In this document: piece after piece, positions 15,413 to 23,339 of the stretch
How the letters are laid out: every line of letters starts with the position of its first letter
Position numbering within the stretch: the stretch's first letter is position 1
Assembly: GCA_937910905.1 (NCBI GenBank)
Contig: CALEPV010000095.1
Coordinates: forward strand, 1 to 46,265
Length of the DNA: 46,265 nt
Direction: 5' to 3'
Source: an uncultured Prevotellaceae bacterium
GTDB lineage: Bacteria > Bacteroidota > Bacteroidia > Bacteroidales > Bacteroidaceae
Notes under the pieces: model-generated
What the model was told of the DNA's origin: nothing
The model's database searches: none
Seen by the model: the letters and a program-made list of their open reading frames with translations, nothing else
Program-made: the position numbers and the translations under genes

Positions 15413-16795
15413 ATGAAACGACTTCTGATAGAGACATACGGATGCCAGATGAATGTGGCCGACAGCGAAGTTGTAGCGTCGATCATGGGCATGGCAGGCT
15501 ATGATATAACAGATGATATGGACGAGGCCGATGCAGTGTTCCTCAACACTTGTTCCGTGCGCGCAGCAGCCGAGCAGAAGATATACTCGCGGCTGGAGTT
15601 CCTTCGCTCCGTGCGTCGCAAGCGCTCGCCGCAGCGCCCCCGACTGATCATAGGTGTGCTGGGCTGTATGGCCGAGCGCGTTCAGCAGGACCTGCTGGGC
15701 GAGCAGGGCGTGGACATCGTGTGCGGCCCCGATGCCTACATGAGTCTGCCTGAGCTCACCGCCAATGCCGAGCTGGGCAACCCTGCCATCAACGTGGAAC
15801 TGTCCACCAGCGAGACCTATCGCGATGTGGTGCCACGCCGCCTGCACGCCAACGCGATAAGCGGCTTTGTGAGCATCATGCGCGGATGCAACAACTTCTG
15901 CCACTACTGCATAGTCCCCTACACACGTGGCCGCGAGCGCAGCCGCGATGTGGACAGCATACTGGCTGAGGTGCGCGACCTGCGCGACCGCGGCTTCAAG
16001 GAGGTTACATTGCTGGGGCAGAATGTGAACAGCTACAAGGCTCCCTATGGCCTCACGGCGAGGGGCGGGCAGGCTGGCAGCGATGAGATGTCCCACACCG
16101 AGGAACTACAGGGAGCTACATTTGCCGACTTGCTGCGCACCGTGGCACGTGCTGTGCCGGAGATGCGCATACGCTTCACCACCAGCCACCCGAAGGATAT
16201 GAGCGACGAGACCCTGCACGTCATAGCAGAGGAGCCCAATGTGTGCCGCCACATACACCTGCCTGTGCAGAGTGGCAGCGACGAGGTGCTGAAACGCATG
16301 AACCGCAAGTACACGCGTGCGTGGTACCTCGACCGCGTAGCGGCCATACGTCGCATAGTGCCCGACTGCGGCCTTACCACCGACATCTTCGTGGGCTACT
16401 GCGGCGAGACTGAGGAGGACCATCAGCTATCGCTGTCGCTGATGCGAGAGGTGGGCTACGACTCGGCATTCATGTTCAAGTACTCGGAGCGTCCAGGCAC
16501 ATACGCATCCAAGCATCTGCCCGACGATGTGCCAGAGGAAGTGAAGCTACGCCGCCTGCAGGAGCTCATCGACCAGCAGACCCAGCTTAGTGCCGAGGCC
16601 GCCAAGCGCTGGGAGGGCCGCACCGTGGAGGTGCTGGCCGAGGGCACGTCCAAACGTGACCACAACCAGCTGTTCGGTCGCACGGAGCAGAACCGCGTGG
16701 TGGTGTTCGACCGCGGCGGTCATCACATAGGCGATAAGATAATGGTTCGCATCACGGGCAGCAGCTCGGCAACATTGAAAGGAGAGGCAGTATGA
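15413..16795 (+). CDS. miaB: tRNA-2-methylthio-N6-dimethylallyladenosine synthase
   Basis: A 460-residue radical-SAM methylthiotransferase that modifies i6A37 to ms2i6A37 in tRNAs reading UNN codons. The N-terminal MTTase domain has the three cluster cysteines (YGCQMN, NTCSVR, LGCMAER). The radical-SAM motif GCNNFCHYC gives CxxxCxxC at about residues 159-166. A C-terminal TRAM domain (VEVLAEG, DRGGHHIGDKIMVRI) binds tRNA. Length is standard. There is a small insert at about residues 208-230 (APYGLTARGGQAGSDEMSHTEEL) in the SAM barrel. It is the first gene of a long operon; its stop overlaps the ftsX start as ATGA. Confidence 0.96.
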   Translation: MKRLLIETYGCQMNVADSEVVASIMGMAGYDITDDMDEADAVFLNTCSVRAAAEQKIYSRLEFLRSVRRKRSPQRPRLIIGVLGCMAERVQQDLLGEQGVDIVCGPDAYMSLPELTANAELGNPAINVELSTSETYRDVVPRRLHANAISGFVSIMRGCNNFCHYCIVPYTRGRERSRDVDSILAEVRDLRDRGFKEVTLLGQNVNSYKAPYGLTARGGQAGSDEMSHTEELQGATFADLLRTVARAVPEMRIRFTTSHPKDMSDETLHVIAEEPNVCRHIHLPVQSGSDEVLKRMNRKYTRAWYLDRVAAIRRIVPDCGLTTDIFVGYCGETEEDHQLSLSLMREVGYDSAFMFKYSERPGTYASKHLPDDVPEEVKLRRLQELIDQQTQLSAEAAKRWEGRTVEVLAEGTSKRDHNQLFGRTEQNRVVVFDRGGHHIGDKIMVRITGSSSATLKGEAV

Positions 16796-17661
16796 AGGAC
16801 CGAAAGAATAGCGTTTCGACAATGCAATGGCTGACATCGTGCGTATCCACCTCGCTGGTGCTGGTGCTGCTGGGACTGGTAGTGCTGTGCGGCATGTCGG
16901 CATCGCGAATGTCGGATGTCGTGCGTGAGAACATGACGGTCACGCTGCTGCTCAACGAGAATGTCGACAGCACCGATGCCGATACGCTGATGGCGGCATT
17001 GCGGCAGCATGGCGCCGTGCGCAACCTGACGCTGATCAGCGCAGAACAGATACTGGAAGAGGAGACAGCACGTCTGGGCAGCGACCCGTCGGAGTTCCTC
17101 TCGGGCGACAACCCATATACCTCCACGCTGGAGCTTCACATGACGGCCGACTATGCCAACAGCGACAGTCTGAGCCGTGTGGCAGAGCAGTGGAAACAGC
17201 TGTGGCAGATAGACGATGTGGTGTACCAACCGGACATAGTGTCCAACGTCAACCACACTCTGCATCGCATCATGGCCATACTCACCGTGCTGGCCGTGCT
17301 GCTCACCATCATATCTGTGGTACTGGTGCACAACACCGTGAGACTCAGCGTCTATGCACGCCGGTGGACCATACACACCATGCGCCTCGTGGGTGCATCG
17401 TGGTCGTTCATCTGCCGTCCGTTCCTGCTACGCAGCCTGGGCATAGCCCTCACGGCCTCGCTGGTGGCATCGGCAGTGCTGGTTGGCGGGGTGCATTGGC
17501 TCATAGGGCGCGACCCTATGGTGGCGCAAGTGGTGACACCGCACATCCAGCTGCTCGTAGTGGCAAGCATCGTGGTGGCTTCCCTGCTCATCACCCAGCT
17601 GTCCACTCTGCTCACCGTACTCCACTTCCTGCGTATGCGTGAAAGTGAGATGTACAGGTGA
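16792..17661 (+). CDS. ftsX: Cell division protein FtsX
   Basis: A 289-residue permease-like protein. Helix 1 (about 18-38: VSTSLVLVLLGLVVLCGMSA) is followed by a periplasmic domain (ENMTVTLLLNENVDSTDADTLMAAL, to about 165). Three C-terminal helices follow, with the cytoplasmic loop RRWTIHTMRLVGASWSFICRPFLLRS. With the ATPase FtsE it transmits energy to periplasmic murein hydrolases at the septum. FtsE is not in this window, a common split in Bacteroidetes. A Shine-Dalgarno-like GGAGAGG stands 5 bases before the ATG, unusual for this genome and probably needed because the start overlaps the miaB stop. Confidence 0.92.
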   Translation: MKDRKNSVSTMQWLTSCVSTSLVLVLLGLVVLCGMSASRMSDVVRENMTVTLLLNENVDSTDADTLMAALRQHGAVRNLTLISAEQILEEETARLGSDPSEFLSGDNPYTSTLELHMTADYANSDSLSRVAEQWKQLWQIDDVVYQPDIVSNVNHTLHRIMAILTVLAVLLTIISVVLVHNTVRLSVYARRWTIHTMRLVGASWSFICRPFLLRSLGIALTASLVASAVLVGGVHWLIGRDPMVAQVVTPHIQLLVVASIVVASLLITQLSTLLTVLHFLRMRESEMYR

Positions 17662-17726
17662 TGTACTATCTGATGATGCACGATATACTATTCCGCAAGG
17701 TACTATTTACTATTTGATAAGAGACA

Positions 17727-17945
17727 ATGAAACAGTTTGCATTCGACCGCACCAACTACATTCTGATAGCCATAGGCGTAGTGGCTGTGGTGATTGGTTT
17801 CTTCCTTATGGGCGGCGCAGGCTCTACAGAAGCCAAGTTCAACTACGACATATTCAGCGCAACGCGTATTCGCGTCGCGCCTGCCGTATGCTTCCTCGGG
17901 TTTATATTTATGATATATGGTATAATGCATAAGCCAAAGGACTAA
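17727..17945 (+). CDS. DUF3098 small membrane protein
   Basis: A 72-residue protein with two transmembrane helices (about 11-29, IAIGVVAVVIGFFLMGGAG, and 50-66, APAVCFLGFIFMIYGIM) joined by a short polar loop containing the family-typical FNYDIFSATRIRVAP. DUF3098 proteins are conserved in Bacteroidetes between ftsX and uppP; function unknown. The position between a divisome permease and the undecaprenyl recycling enzyme suggests an envelope role. It is separated from ftsX by 65 nt containing several TACTAT repeats and from uppP by 3 nt. Confidence 0.88.
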   Translation: MKQFAFDRTNYILIAIGVVAVVIGFFLMGGAGSTEAKFNYDIFSATRIRVAPAVCFLGFIFMIYGIMHKPKD

Positions 17946-17948
17946 GGC

Positions 17949-18749
17949 ATGGACGCACTACAAGCATTTATTATGGGCCTGATGCAGGGCCTGACGGAAT
18001 ATCTGCCAGTTTCATCGAGCGGACACCTCGCCATAGCCTCCCATTTCTTCGGGTTGAGCGGCGAGGAGAACTTGACGTTCACCGTGGCTGTGCACGTAGC
18101 CACCGTGCTGTCCACGATAGTCATCCTGTGGAAGGAGATAGTGTGGATACTGCGCGGCCTGTTCCGCTGGAACGGAAGCCTCAATGCCGAGCAACGCTAT
18201 GCGCTGGCCATCGTCGTGTCGATGATTCCAGTGGGCATCGTTGGGCTGTTCTTCAAGGACTACGTTGAGGACATCTTCGGTACAGGACTGCGCATAGTGG
18301 GCTGCTGCCTGCTGGTGACGGCTACGCTGCTCATCTTCAGCTACTATGCCCACCCGAGACAGAAGGAGACCATATCCTATCTCGACGCATTCATCATAGG
18401 TCTGGCGCAGGCTGTTGCCGTGCTGCCAGGCTTGTCGCGCTCAGGCTCGACCATTGCCACCGGCCTTCTGCTGGGCAACAAGAAGGAGAAGCTGGCACAG
18501 TTCAGCTTCCTCATGGTCATACCGCCTATACTGGGTGAAGCATTGCTGGACATTATGAAGGCCGTCTCCGGCCATGCCGAGGCTGCCACGACTACCATAG
18601 GCGCTCTGCCACTGGCAGTAGGCTTCCTGACAGCCTTCATCAGCGGTTGCATGGCGTGCAGATGGATGATAGACATAGTCAAGAAAGGCAAGCTGGTGTA
18701 CTTCGGCATCTACTGTGCCGTGGTAGGTCTGCTGCTACTGATAGTATGA
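17949..18749 (+). CDS. uppP: Undecaprenyl-diphosphatase UppP (BacA)
   Basis: A 266-residue polytopic inner-membrane enzyme that dephosphorylates undecaprenyl pyrophosphate so the carrier can be reused for peptidoglycan, O-antigen and capsule. The two signature regions are present: the first is GLTEYLPVSSSGHLAIA (about 15-31; catalytic Glu and His), the second is PGLSRSGSTIATGLLLG (about 158-174; Arg and the PGxSRSG motif). Length is normal. It lies in the operon 3 nt after the DUF3098 gene and overlaps truB by ATGA. Its product supplies the carrier lipid used by the polysaccharide genes at 2.7-10.8 kb. Confidence 0.96.
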   Translation: MDALQAFIMGLMQGLTEYLPVSSSGHLAIASHFFGLSGEENLTFTVAVHVATVLSTIVILWKEIVWILRGLFRWNGSLNAEQRYALAIVVSMIPVGIVGLFFKDYVEDIFGTGLRIVGCCLLVTATLLIFSYYAHPRQKETISYLDAFIIGLAQAVAVLPGLSRSGSTIATGLLLGNKKEKLAQFSFLMVIPPILGEALLDIMKAVSGHAEAATTTIGALPLAVGFLTAFISGCMACRWMIDIVKKGKLVYFGIYCAVVGLLLLIV

Positions 18750-19459
18750 TAGACTTTCAAGAGGGTACTGTACTTTACTTCGACAAGCCGCTGCGATGGA
18801 CATCGTTTGACGTGGTCAACAAGGTACGATGGCATCTGTGCCGAAAGCTGGGTATGAAGCGGCTGAAGGTGGGCCACGCAGGAACGCTCGACCCGCTGGC
18901 CACCGGCGTGATGATGGTGTGCACAGGTCGTATGACCAAGCGTATCGACGAGCTGCAGGCACAGACCAAGGAGTATGTAGCCACGCTACGACTGGGAGCC
19001 ACGACACCATCGTTCGACTTGGAGCACGACATCGATGCAACCTATCCTACGGAGCACATCACACGCGAGCAGGTGGAGCAGGTACTACAGCAGTTCACGG
19101 GCAGGATAGAGCAGATACCACCGGCCTACTCTGCATGCAAGATTGATGGCAAGCGTGCCTACGACCTTGCTCGTCGCGGAAAGGACGTACCACTGAAACC
19201 GAAGGTGCTGGTCATCGATGAAATCGAGCTTCTCGACTGCAACCTTGCGCCAAAAACGGCGGATTCATCGAGCTTCCCCAGCATCACCATACGTGTGGTA
19301 TGCTCGAAGGGGACGTACATACGTGCGCTGGCCCGCGACATCGGCCTGGCACTTCACAGCGGTGCCCACCTCACAGCTCTGCGCCGCACTCGCGTGGGCG
19401 ACATCAGGGTGGAGCAGTGTCAGCAGATAGATGACTTTATAAAATCTTTCACTATATGA
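18746..19459 (+). CDS. truB: tRNA pseudouridine-55 synthase
   Basis: A 237-residue enzyme making pseudouridine 55 in the T loop of tRNAs. The ATG at 18746 overlaps the uppP stop (ATGA) and gives MIDFQEGTVLYFDKPLRWTS; the longer frame start at 18647 lies inside uppP and is rejected. The catalytic aspartate is in GHAGTLDPLATGVM (about residue 49). Other family motifs are KEYVATLRLGATT, IPPAYSACKIDGKRAYDLAR and CSKGTYIRALARDIG. The PUA domain is essentially absent, as in many short Bacteroidetes TruB proteins. Its stop overlaps queA as ATGA. Confidence 0.95.
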   Translation: MIDFQEGTVLYFDKPLRWTSFDVVNKVRWHLCRKLGMKRLKVGHAGTLDPLATGVMMVCTGRMTKRIDELQAQTKEYVATLRLGATTPSFDLEHDIDATYPTEHITREQVEQVLQQFTGRIEQIPPAYSACKIDGKRAYDLARRGKDVPLKPKVLVIDEIELLDCNLAPKTADSSSFPSITIRVVCSKGTYIRALARDIGLALHSGAHLTALRRTRVGDIRVEQCQQIDDFIKSFTI

Positions 19460-20520
19460 AGCTATCACAATTCAAGTTTAAGCTCGGCGAAGACCGTATT
19501 GCCCAACATCCCGTTCCGTTCCGCGATGAGTGCCGACTGATGGTTCTACATACCAAGAGTGGCATTATAGAGCACCGCGAACACTTCTACGACATACTCG
19601 AATTCTTCGATGCAAAGGACGTTCTTGTGTTCAACGACACCAAGGTGTTCCCCGCACGGCTGGAAGGCAACAAGGAGAAGACGGGTGCCCGCATCGAGGT
19701 GTTTCTGCTGCGTGAGCTCAACGCCGATACGCGCCTTTGGGACGTACTGGTAGAGCCAGCCCGCAAGATTCGTATCGGCAACAAGCTGTACTTTGGCGAA
19801 GACGAGAGCATGGTAGCTGAAGTCATAGACAACACCACCAGCCGCGGACGCACGCTGCGCTTCCTCTACGACGGCCCTCACGAGGAGTTCAAGGAGGCAC
19901 TCTATGCTCTGGGCGAGGCTCCGCTGCCCAAGCACTTGTTCTCGCGCAAGGCTGATGAGCAGGACCTGGAGGACTTCCAGTGCGTATTCGCCAAGAACGA
20001 GGGCGCCGTAACAGCTCCCGCCTCAGGCCTGCATTTCTCCAAGCAGCTGATGAAGCGCATAGAGCTGAAGGACATTGAGATGGCATTCGTGACTATGCAC
20101 TGCGGCTTGGGCAACTTCCGCCCCATTGAGGTGGAGGACCTGTCGAAGCACAAGATGGAGAGCGAGGAGATGCACGTTGGTGCCGAAGCCTGCCGCATAG
20201 TGAACCGTGCGAAGGAGCAGGGGCACAAGATATGTGCCGTAGGTACCACCGTGCAGCGTGCGCTCGAGACCGCTATTGGTGCCGACTACAGGCTGAAGGA
20301 GTTCGACGGATGGACCAATAAGTTCATCTATCCCCCCTACGAGTTCGGTATGGCCGATGCTATGATAGCCAATCTCTACACCCCGCTGAGCACCATGCTC
20401 ATGCTGACCTGTGCCTTCGGTGGCTATGACCTGGTGATGAAAGCATACAAGGAGGCTGTGCGCGACACCCGCTACCGCTTCGGTGCCTACGGTGACGCCA
20501 TACTGCTTCTGAAGGACTGA
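19456..20520 (+). CDS. queA: S-adenosylmethionine:tRNA ribosyltransferase-isomerase
   Basis: A 354-residue enzyme that transfers the ribosyl part of SAM to preQ1-modified tRNA to form epoxyqueuosine at the wobble base. Conserved stretches are MKLSQFKFKLGEDRIAQHPVPFRDE, VFNDTKVFPARLEGNK, EGAVTAPASGLHFSKQL, the nearly invariant TMHCGLGNFRPIEVEDL, and the C-terminal AVGTTVQRALETA with FIYPPYEF. Length is normal. It continues the overlapping operon from truB. The 55-bp gap downstream is filled by a heptamer tandem repeat before the folK-ribF fusion. Confidence 0.96.
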   Translation: MKLSQFKFKLGEDRIAQHPVPFRDECRLMVLHTKSGIIEHREHFYDILEFFDAKDVLVFNDTKVFPARLEGNKEKTGARIEVFLLRELNADTRLWDVLVEPARKIRIGNKLYFGEDESMVAEVIDNTTSRGRTLRFLYDGPHEEFKEALYALGEAPLPKHLFSRKADEQDLEDFQCVFAKNEGAVTAPASGLHFSKQLMKRIELKDIEMAFVTMHCGLGNFRPIEVEDLSKHKMESEEMHVGAEACRIVNRAKEQGHKICAVGTTVQRALETAIGADYRLKEFDGWTNKFIYPPYEFGMADAMIANLYTPLSTMLMLTCAFGGYDLVMKAYKEAVRDTRYRFGAYGDAILLLKD

Positions 20521-20566
20521 AACCTGAAATCTGAAACTTGAAACCTGAAACCTGAAACCTGAAACC
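20519..20566 (+). repeat. 7-bp tandem repeat (about 7 copies of CCTGAAA)
   Basis: From the queA stop onward the sequence is a run of GAAACCT/GAAATCT/GAAACTT heptamers, the last three identical. Each unit contains TGA and 7 is not a multiple of 3, so the run cannot be translated through. It fills the queA to folK-ribF gap and ends about 9 bases before the first usable start codon of the fusion. Confidence 0.85.
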
Positions 20567-20575
20567 GACATCTAC

Positions 20576-21949
20576 TTGAGTCTCGGCAGCAATCTTGGCG
20601 ACCGCAAAGCCACATTGCACCGTGCTATCCACCTGCTCAGCGAGCGGGTCGGTGAGCTTTGTGGCTGCTCGGCAATCATTGAGACAGAGCCTTGGGGCTA
20701 TCAGTCGAGCAATATGTATCTCAATGCAGCGGTGCACCTACGTACCCCGTTGCCGGCCAGCGAGGTGCTGACAGCGACGCAAGCCATTGAGCGTGAGCTT
20801 GGCAGGACCTGCAAGACGGAAGCCGACGGCACATATGCCGACCGCACCATAGACATCGACTTGCTGCTCTACGGTCACGCTGTAATATTCACACCTACGC
20901 TTAGAGTGCCGCATCCGCGGATGTGGCAGCGCGACTTCGTGATGCAGCCGCTCAGCGAACTCTTGGAGCAGCAAGAGCCATCGTGCATGCATGGTTGGCC
21001 GAGTCGTGACAAGAGTCAACGAAGCGAACTGCTTCACGGCGGGCCCGACGAGGTGCCGCTCACACAGCGTCGTTGTGCTACTGTTGGCTTCTTCGATGGT
21101 GTGCACCTTGGACATCAGCATCTGCTCAGCTCGCTGTGCAAATGCGCGGCCCAGCAGCATCAGCAGCCGCTGGCCGTCACCTTCGACCGTCACCCGCACA
21201 CCGTAGTACAGGCAGAGCAGCCTACACCCCTGCTGTCGCCGCCCCCATTGCGCCAGAAGCTGTTGCACGCCGCCGGCGTAGAGGTGGCCGAGATGCAGTT
21301 CGATCACCACATGGCGCAGCTCACAGCTCGCGACTTCATGCGCTACATCCTGCACGACCAGCTAAATGTCGGCACGCTGCTTGTCGGTTACGATCACCGT
21401 TTCGGTCGTCCACAGCCAGACCATCCTGAGACCATCGATGACTACCGTGCTTACGGGCGCGAGTGTGGCATTGAGGTGATCGTCGCAACGGAACTGCCTG
21501 CTGAGCAGCATGTCAGCAGCAGTGCCATACGGCGGGCCCTCTCAGCAGGCGACATCGCCGCTGCCACAGTCATGCTGGGACGTCCGTACGAGTGGAGCGG
21601 GCGTGTCGTTCACGGCCATGCCGTGGGGCGCACCCTGGGTTTCCCTACAGCCAACCTGTCGGCCATCTGCCCCCACCAGTTGTTGCCTGCCAGCGGAGCG
21701 TATGCTGTCACCGTGGACTCACACCCGGCAATGCTCAACATAGGTACCCGCCCCACTCTCGCTCCCCCCGACCATGCACTCAGCGTGGAGGTCCATCTAC
21801 TTGACTACCACGGCGACCTATATGGTCGTGAGCTCACCGTGCAGTTCCATGCACGTTTGCGCAGCGAGAAGCGCTTTGCCGATCAAGCCGCCTTGCGACA
21901 CCAGTTGGAAGCCGACCGTGCGGCCGTCCTGAAACTACTACAACCATGA
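20576..21949 (+). CDS. folK-ribF: FolK-RibF fusion: HPPK plus riboflavin kinase/FAD synthetase
   Basis: A 457-residue bifunctional fusion. Residues 1-130 are complete HPPK, which pyrophosphorylates 6-hydroxymethyl-dihydropterin for folate: LGSNLGDR, ETEPWG, RTIDIDLLLYG (Mg ligands D93, D95), PHPRMWQRDFVMQPL. After a ~35-residue linker, residues 166-457 are complete RibF: ATVGFFDGVHLGH (169-180) and TFDRHPH for FMN adenylylation, SSSAIRRAL, then the flavokinase part GRTLGFPTAN and NIGTRPT. The start is uncertain: no ATG is available. TTG at 20576 gives MSLGSN, but the in-frame codons before it (T-D-I-Y) match the usual FolK start, so a CTG at 20552 inside the heptamer repeat is possible; a stop at 20546 limits the frame. 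It overlaps the next gene as ATGA. Confidence 0.88.
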   Translation: MSLGSNLGDRKATLHRAIHLLSERVGELCGCSAIIETEPWGYQSSNMYLNAAVHLRTPLPASEVLTATQAIERELGRTCKTEADGTYADRTIDIDLLLYGHAVIFTPTLRVPHPRMWQRDFVMQPLSELLEQQEPSCMHGWPSRDKSQRSELLHGGPDEVPLTQRRCATVGFFDGVHLGHQHLLSSLCKCAAQQHQQPLAVTFDRHPHTVVQAEQPTPLLSPPPLRQKLLHAAGVEVAEMQFDHHMAQLTARDFMRYILHDQLNVGTLLVGYDHRFGRPQPDHPETIDDYRAYGRECGIEVIVATELPAEQHVSSSAIRRALSAGDIAAATVMLGRPYEWSGRVVHGHAVGRTLGFPTANLSAICPHQLLPASGAYAVTVDSHPAMLNIGTRPTLAPPDHALSVEVHLLDYHGDLYGRELTVQFHARLRSEKRFADQAALRHQLEADRAAVLKLLQP

Positions 21950-22671
21950 AACGTCGTCCCTTCTGGATATACATCCTCCTCTTCCTCGCTGCCCAGGTAT
22001 CAGGCATGCTCTTCGCATCGTCAGGTCCCGTGCTGATGCTGCTCTTCGTCAACATTATTGCAATAGTGCTGTACCTGCTCGCAGCTGGGGCGTATACGCG
22101 CGACAGAGCTTATAAGGCATATAGGCCGTATGGCCCTCATTGGGCGGTGAGTTTTCTGCTATTAGCACTCGCTCCCCCCTGCATCTTTCTCGTCAACTAT
22201 GCGCAGGAGATGCTGCCCTCGCTGCCCGACATCGTGCCAGAGCAGTCGCTTACCGAACTGCTCACCACTCCGCTCGGCCTGCTCACCGCATGCATCCTCG
22301 GTCCGCTCAGCGAGGAACTACTTTTCCGTGCCGGTGTGCTCGGCAGTCTGTTGCAGCGCTGTCGGCCCTGGACGGCAATCGTATGGAGTGCTGTCATCTT
22401 CGCTTTGATACATGCCAACCCTGCTCAGATGCCCGCAGCATTCTTCCTTGGCCTGCTCCTTGGCTACGCCTACTATAGCACCCACTCCATACTCACGCCG
22501 CTCATTATCCACATCTTCAACAACAGCATCGCTGCCGCATGGCCAGACACCAGCTTCACCCATGCCCTCACCACCCCTTGGCATCACATCGCAGCTGTCA
22601 CAATAGCCGTGGTATGGGCTGCCAGCATAATATATCTCCTATATCGGCACACCAAAATGGCACATCGGTGA
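21946..22671 (+). CDS. CPBP-family intramembrane metalloprotease
   Basis: A 241-residue polytopic membrane protein of the CAAX protease/bacteriocin-processing (Abi/CPBP) family. The motifs are EELLFR (about 123-128, the EExxxR glutamates and arginine), FALIHANPAQ (about 150, motif 2 histidine) and LIIHIFNN (motif 3 histidine and asparagine). About seven hydrophobic segments are visible. It begins within the ribF stop (ATGA), is the last gene of the miaB operon, and has an 8-bp-stem hairpin (22696-22718) 24 bases beyond its stop. Substrates of Bacteroidetes members are generally unknown. Confidence 0.9.
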   Translation: MKRRPFWIYILLFLAAQVSGMLFASSGPVLMLLFVNIIAIVLYLLAAGAYTRDRAYKAYRPYGPHWAVSFLLLALAPPCIFLVNYAQEMLPSLPDIVPEQSLTELLTTPLGLLTACILGPLSEELLFRAGVLGSLLQRCRPWTAIVWSAVIFALIHANPAQMPAAFFLGLLLGYAYYSTHSILTPLIIHIFNNSIAAAWPDTSFTHALTTPWHHIAAVTIAVVWAASIIYLLYRHTKMAHR

Positions 22672-23025
22672 TAATTTGTGCATTCTTTTACGTGCATTTA
22701 CGCGAAATTGGCGTAAATTTAGGGTTAAATCGAGGGCCTTTTGAGGTGTAAAGTGAGTTTCAACGTCAAATGTTGGCAGATTTGGTGGGCTTTTTACAAG
22801 TCAAATTGAGTTTTGATGTCATTTTTCTGCACGTAAAAAGCCTTATTTTGGTATTTACCCCACCAAAGCTCACCAATAAGCTCACCAGATAATTAACAGA
22901 TAATGAAGTTGTTAACTGAGATTGGTGGGCTTTTCTGGAATAAATCAAAAGAAAAGTGCAAGAAAATAGCGCGAAGTGCCGAAGTACAAATCATCCACTT
23001 CCAATCGGCGCATCACACCATGCGT
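22672..23025. other. AT-rich intergenic region with GGTGGGC repeats
   Basis: No gene is supported. There is a hairpin with arms ATTTACGC/GCGTAAAT (22696-22718). TTTGGTGGGCTTTTTAC (22781-22797) recurs in pieces: inverted as GTAAAAAGCC (22833-22842) plus CCCCACCAAA (22858-22867), and directly as ATTGGTGGGCTTTT (22921-22934). AAGCTCACCA is repeated twice near 22865-22887. The section is AT-rich compared with its neighbours and may be remnants of small mobile elements. Confidence 0.6.
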
Positions 23026-23135
23026 GACATCGCGTCGATGGGGTCGAGACATCGCGGTGATGAGGTTGAGACATCACGTTGATGAGGTGCTTGCATCGCG
23101 GTGTCTCAATCGCTACACCGCGGTGCAGAGCCCCC
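23026..23135. repeat. 22-bp-period palindrome array B (5 units)
   Basis: Five units start at 23026, 23048, 23070, 23092 and 23114, exactly 22 bp apart: GACATCGCGTCGAT, GACATCGCGGTGAT, GACATCACGTTGAT, TGCATCGCGGTGTC and TACACCGCGGTGCA, each with an 8-bp spacer. The core is CAyCrCGkyG. The last unit is identical over 14 bp to the first unit of array A at 1152. Confidence 0.85.
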
Positions 23136-23233
23136 TGCAGGGCTTATTTATAACTGCTTGATTTCCAAGAAGGGGTTTCACCCCTCCCTGTGTTCTTTCG
23201 TCCCTCTGGGACTTTTTCAAGTGGGCTCATCAC
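23132..23233 (-). mobile_element. Truncated MITE copy (inverted relative to 33.9 kb)
   Basis: Positions 23132-23229 match the reverse complement of 33877-33974 at 97 of 98 positions. The right end carries the terminal inverted repeat GGACTTTTTCAAGTGGGCTC and finishes in CATCAC followed by TAA, as the intact copy does, but lacks about 11 bases (GTTATTTAACC) inside that end. The other terminal repeat is missing and is replaced by palindrome array B. Confidence 0.85.
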
Positions 23234-23283
23234 TAAATGTTCGCGAATAGGAAGAAGGGATTTGCGAATAAATGAGGGTTGAC

Positions 23284-23314
23284 TTGTCAGATTCGGCGGA
23301 TGTAGCTACCTTTG
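23284..23314 (+). promoter_or_regulatory. Promoter of thiL-lpxK (-33 TTG, -7 TACCTTTG)
   Basis: TACCTTTG at 23307-23314, with TTG at 23284-23286 separated by 20 bp. The leader to the ATG at 23340 is about 20 nt. Confidence 0.7.
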
Positions 23315-23339
23315 ACGCACAAAACAGATTTTATTGATT

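Noticed and set aside
17664..17716. TACTAT repeats between ftsX and the DUF3098 gene as another 22-bp array
   Set aside because: Only one pair is 22 bp apart; the other spacings are 15 and 7, and the motif is not palindromic.
20519..20566. Phase-variable reading frame through the heptamer repeat
   Set aside because: Every unit contains TGA and the 7-bp period puts it in all three frames, so the repeat cannot be translated through. Only spacing effects remain possible.
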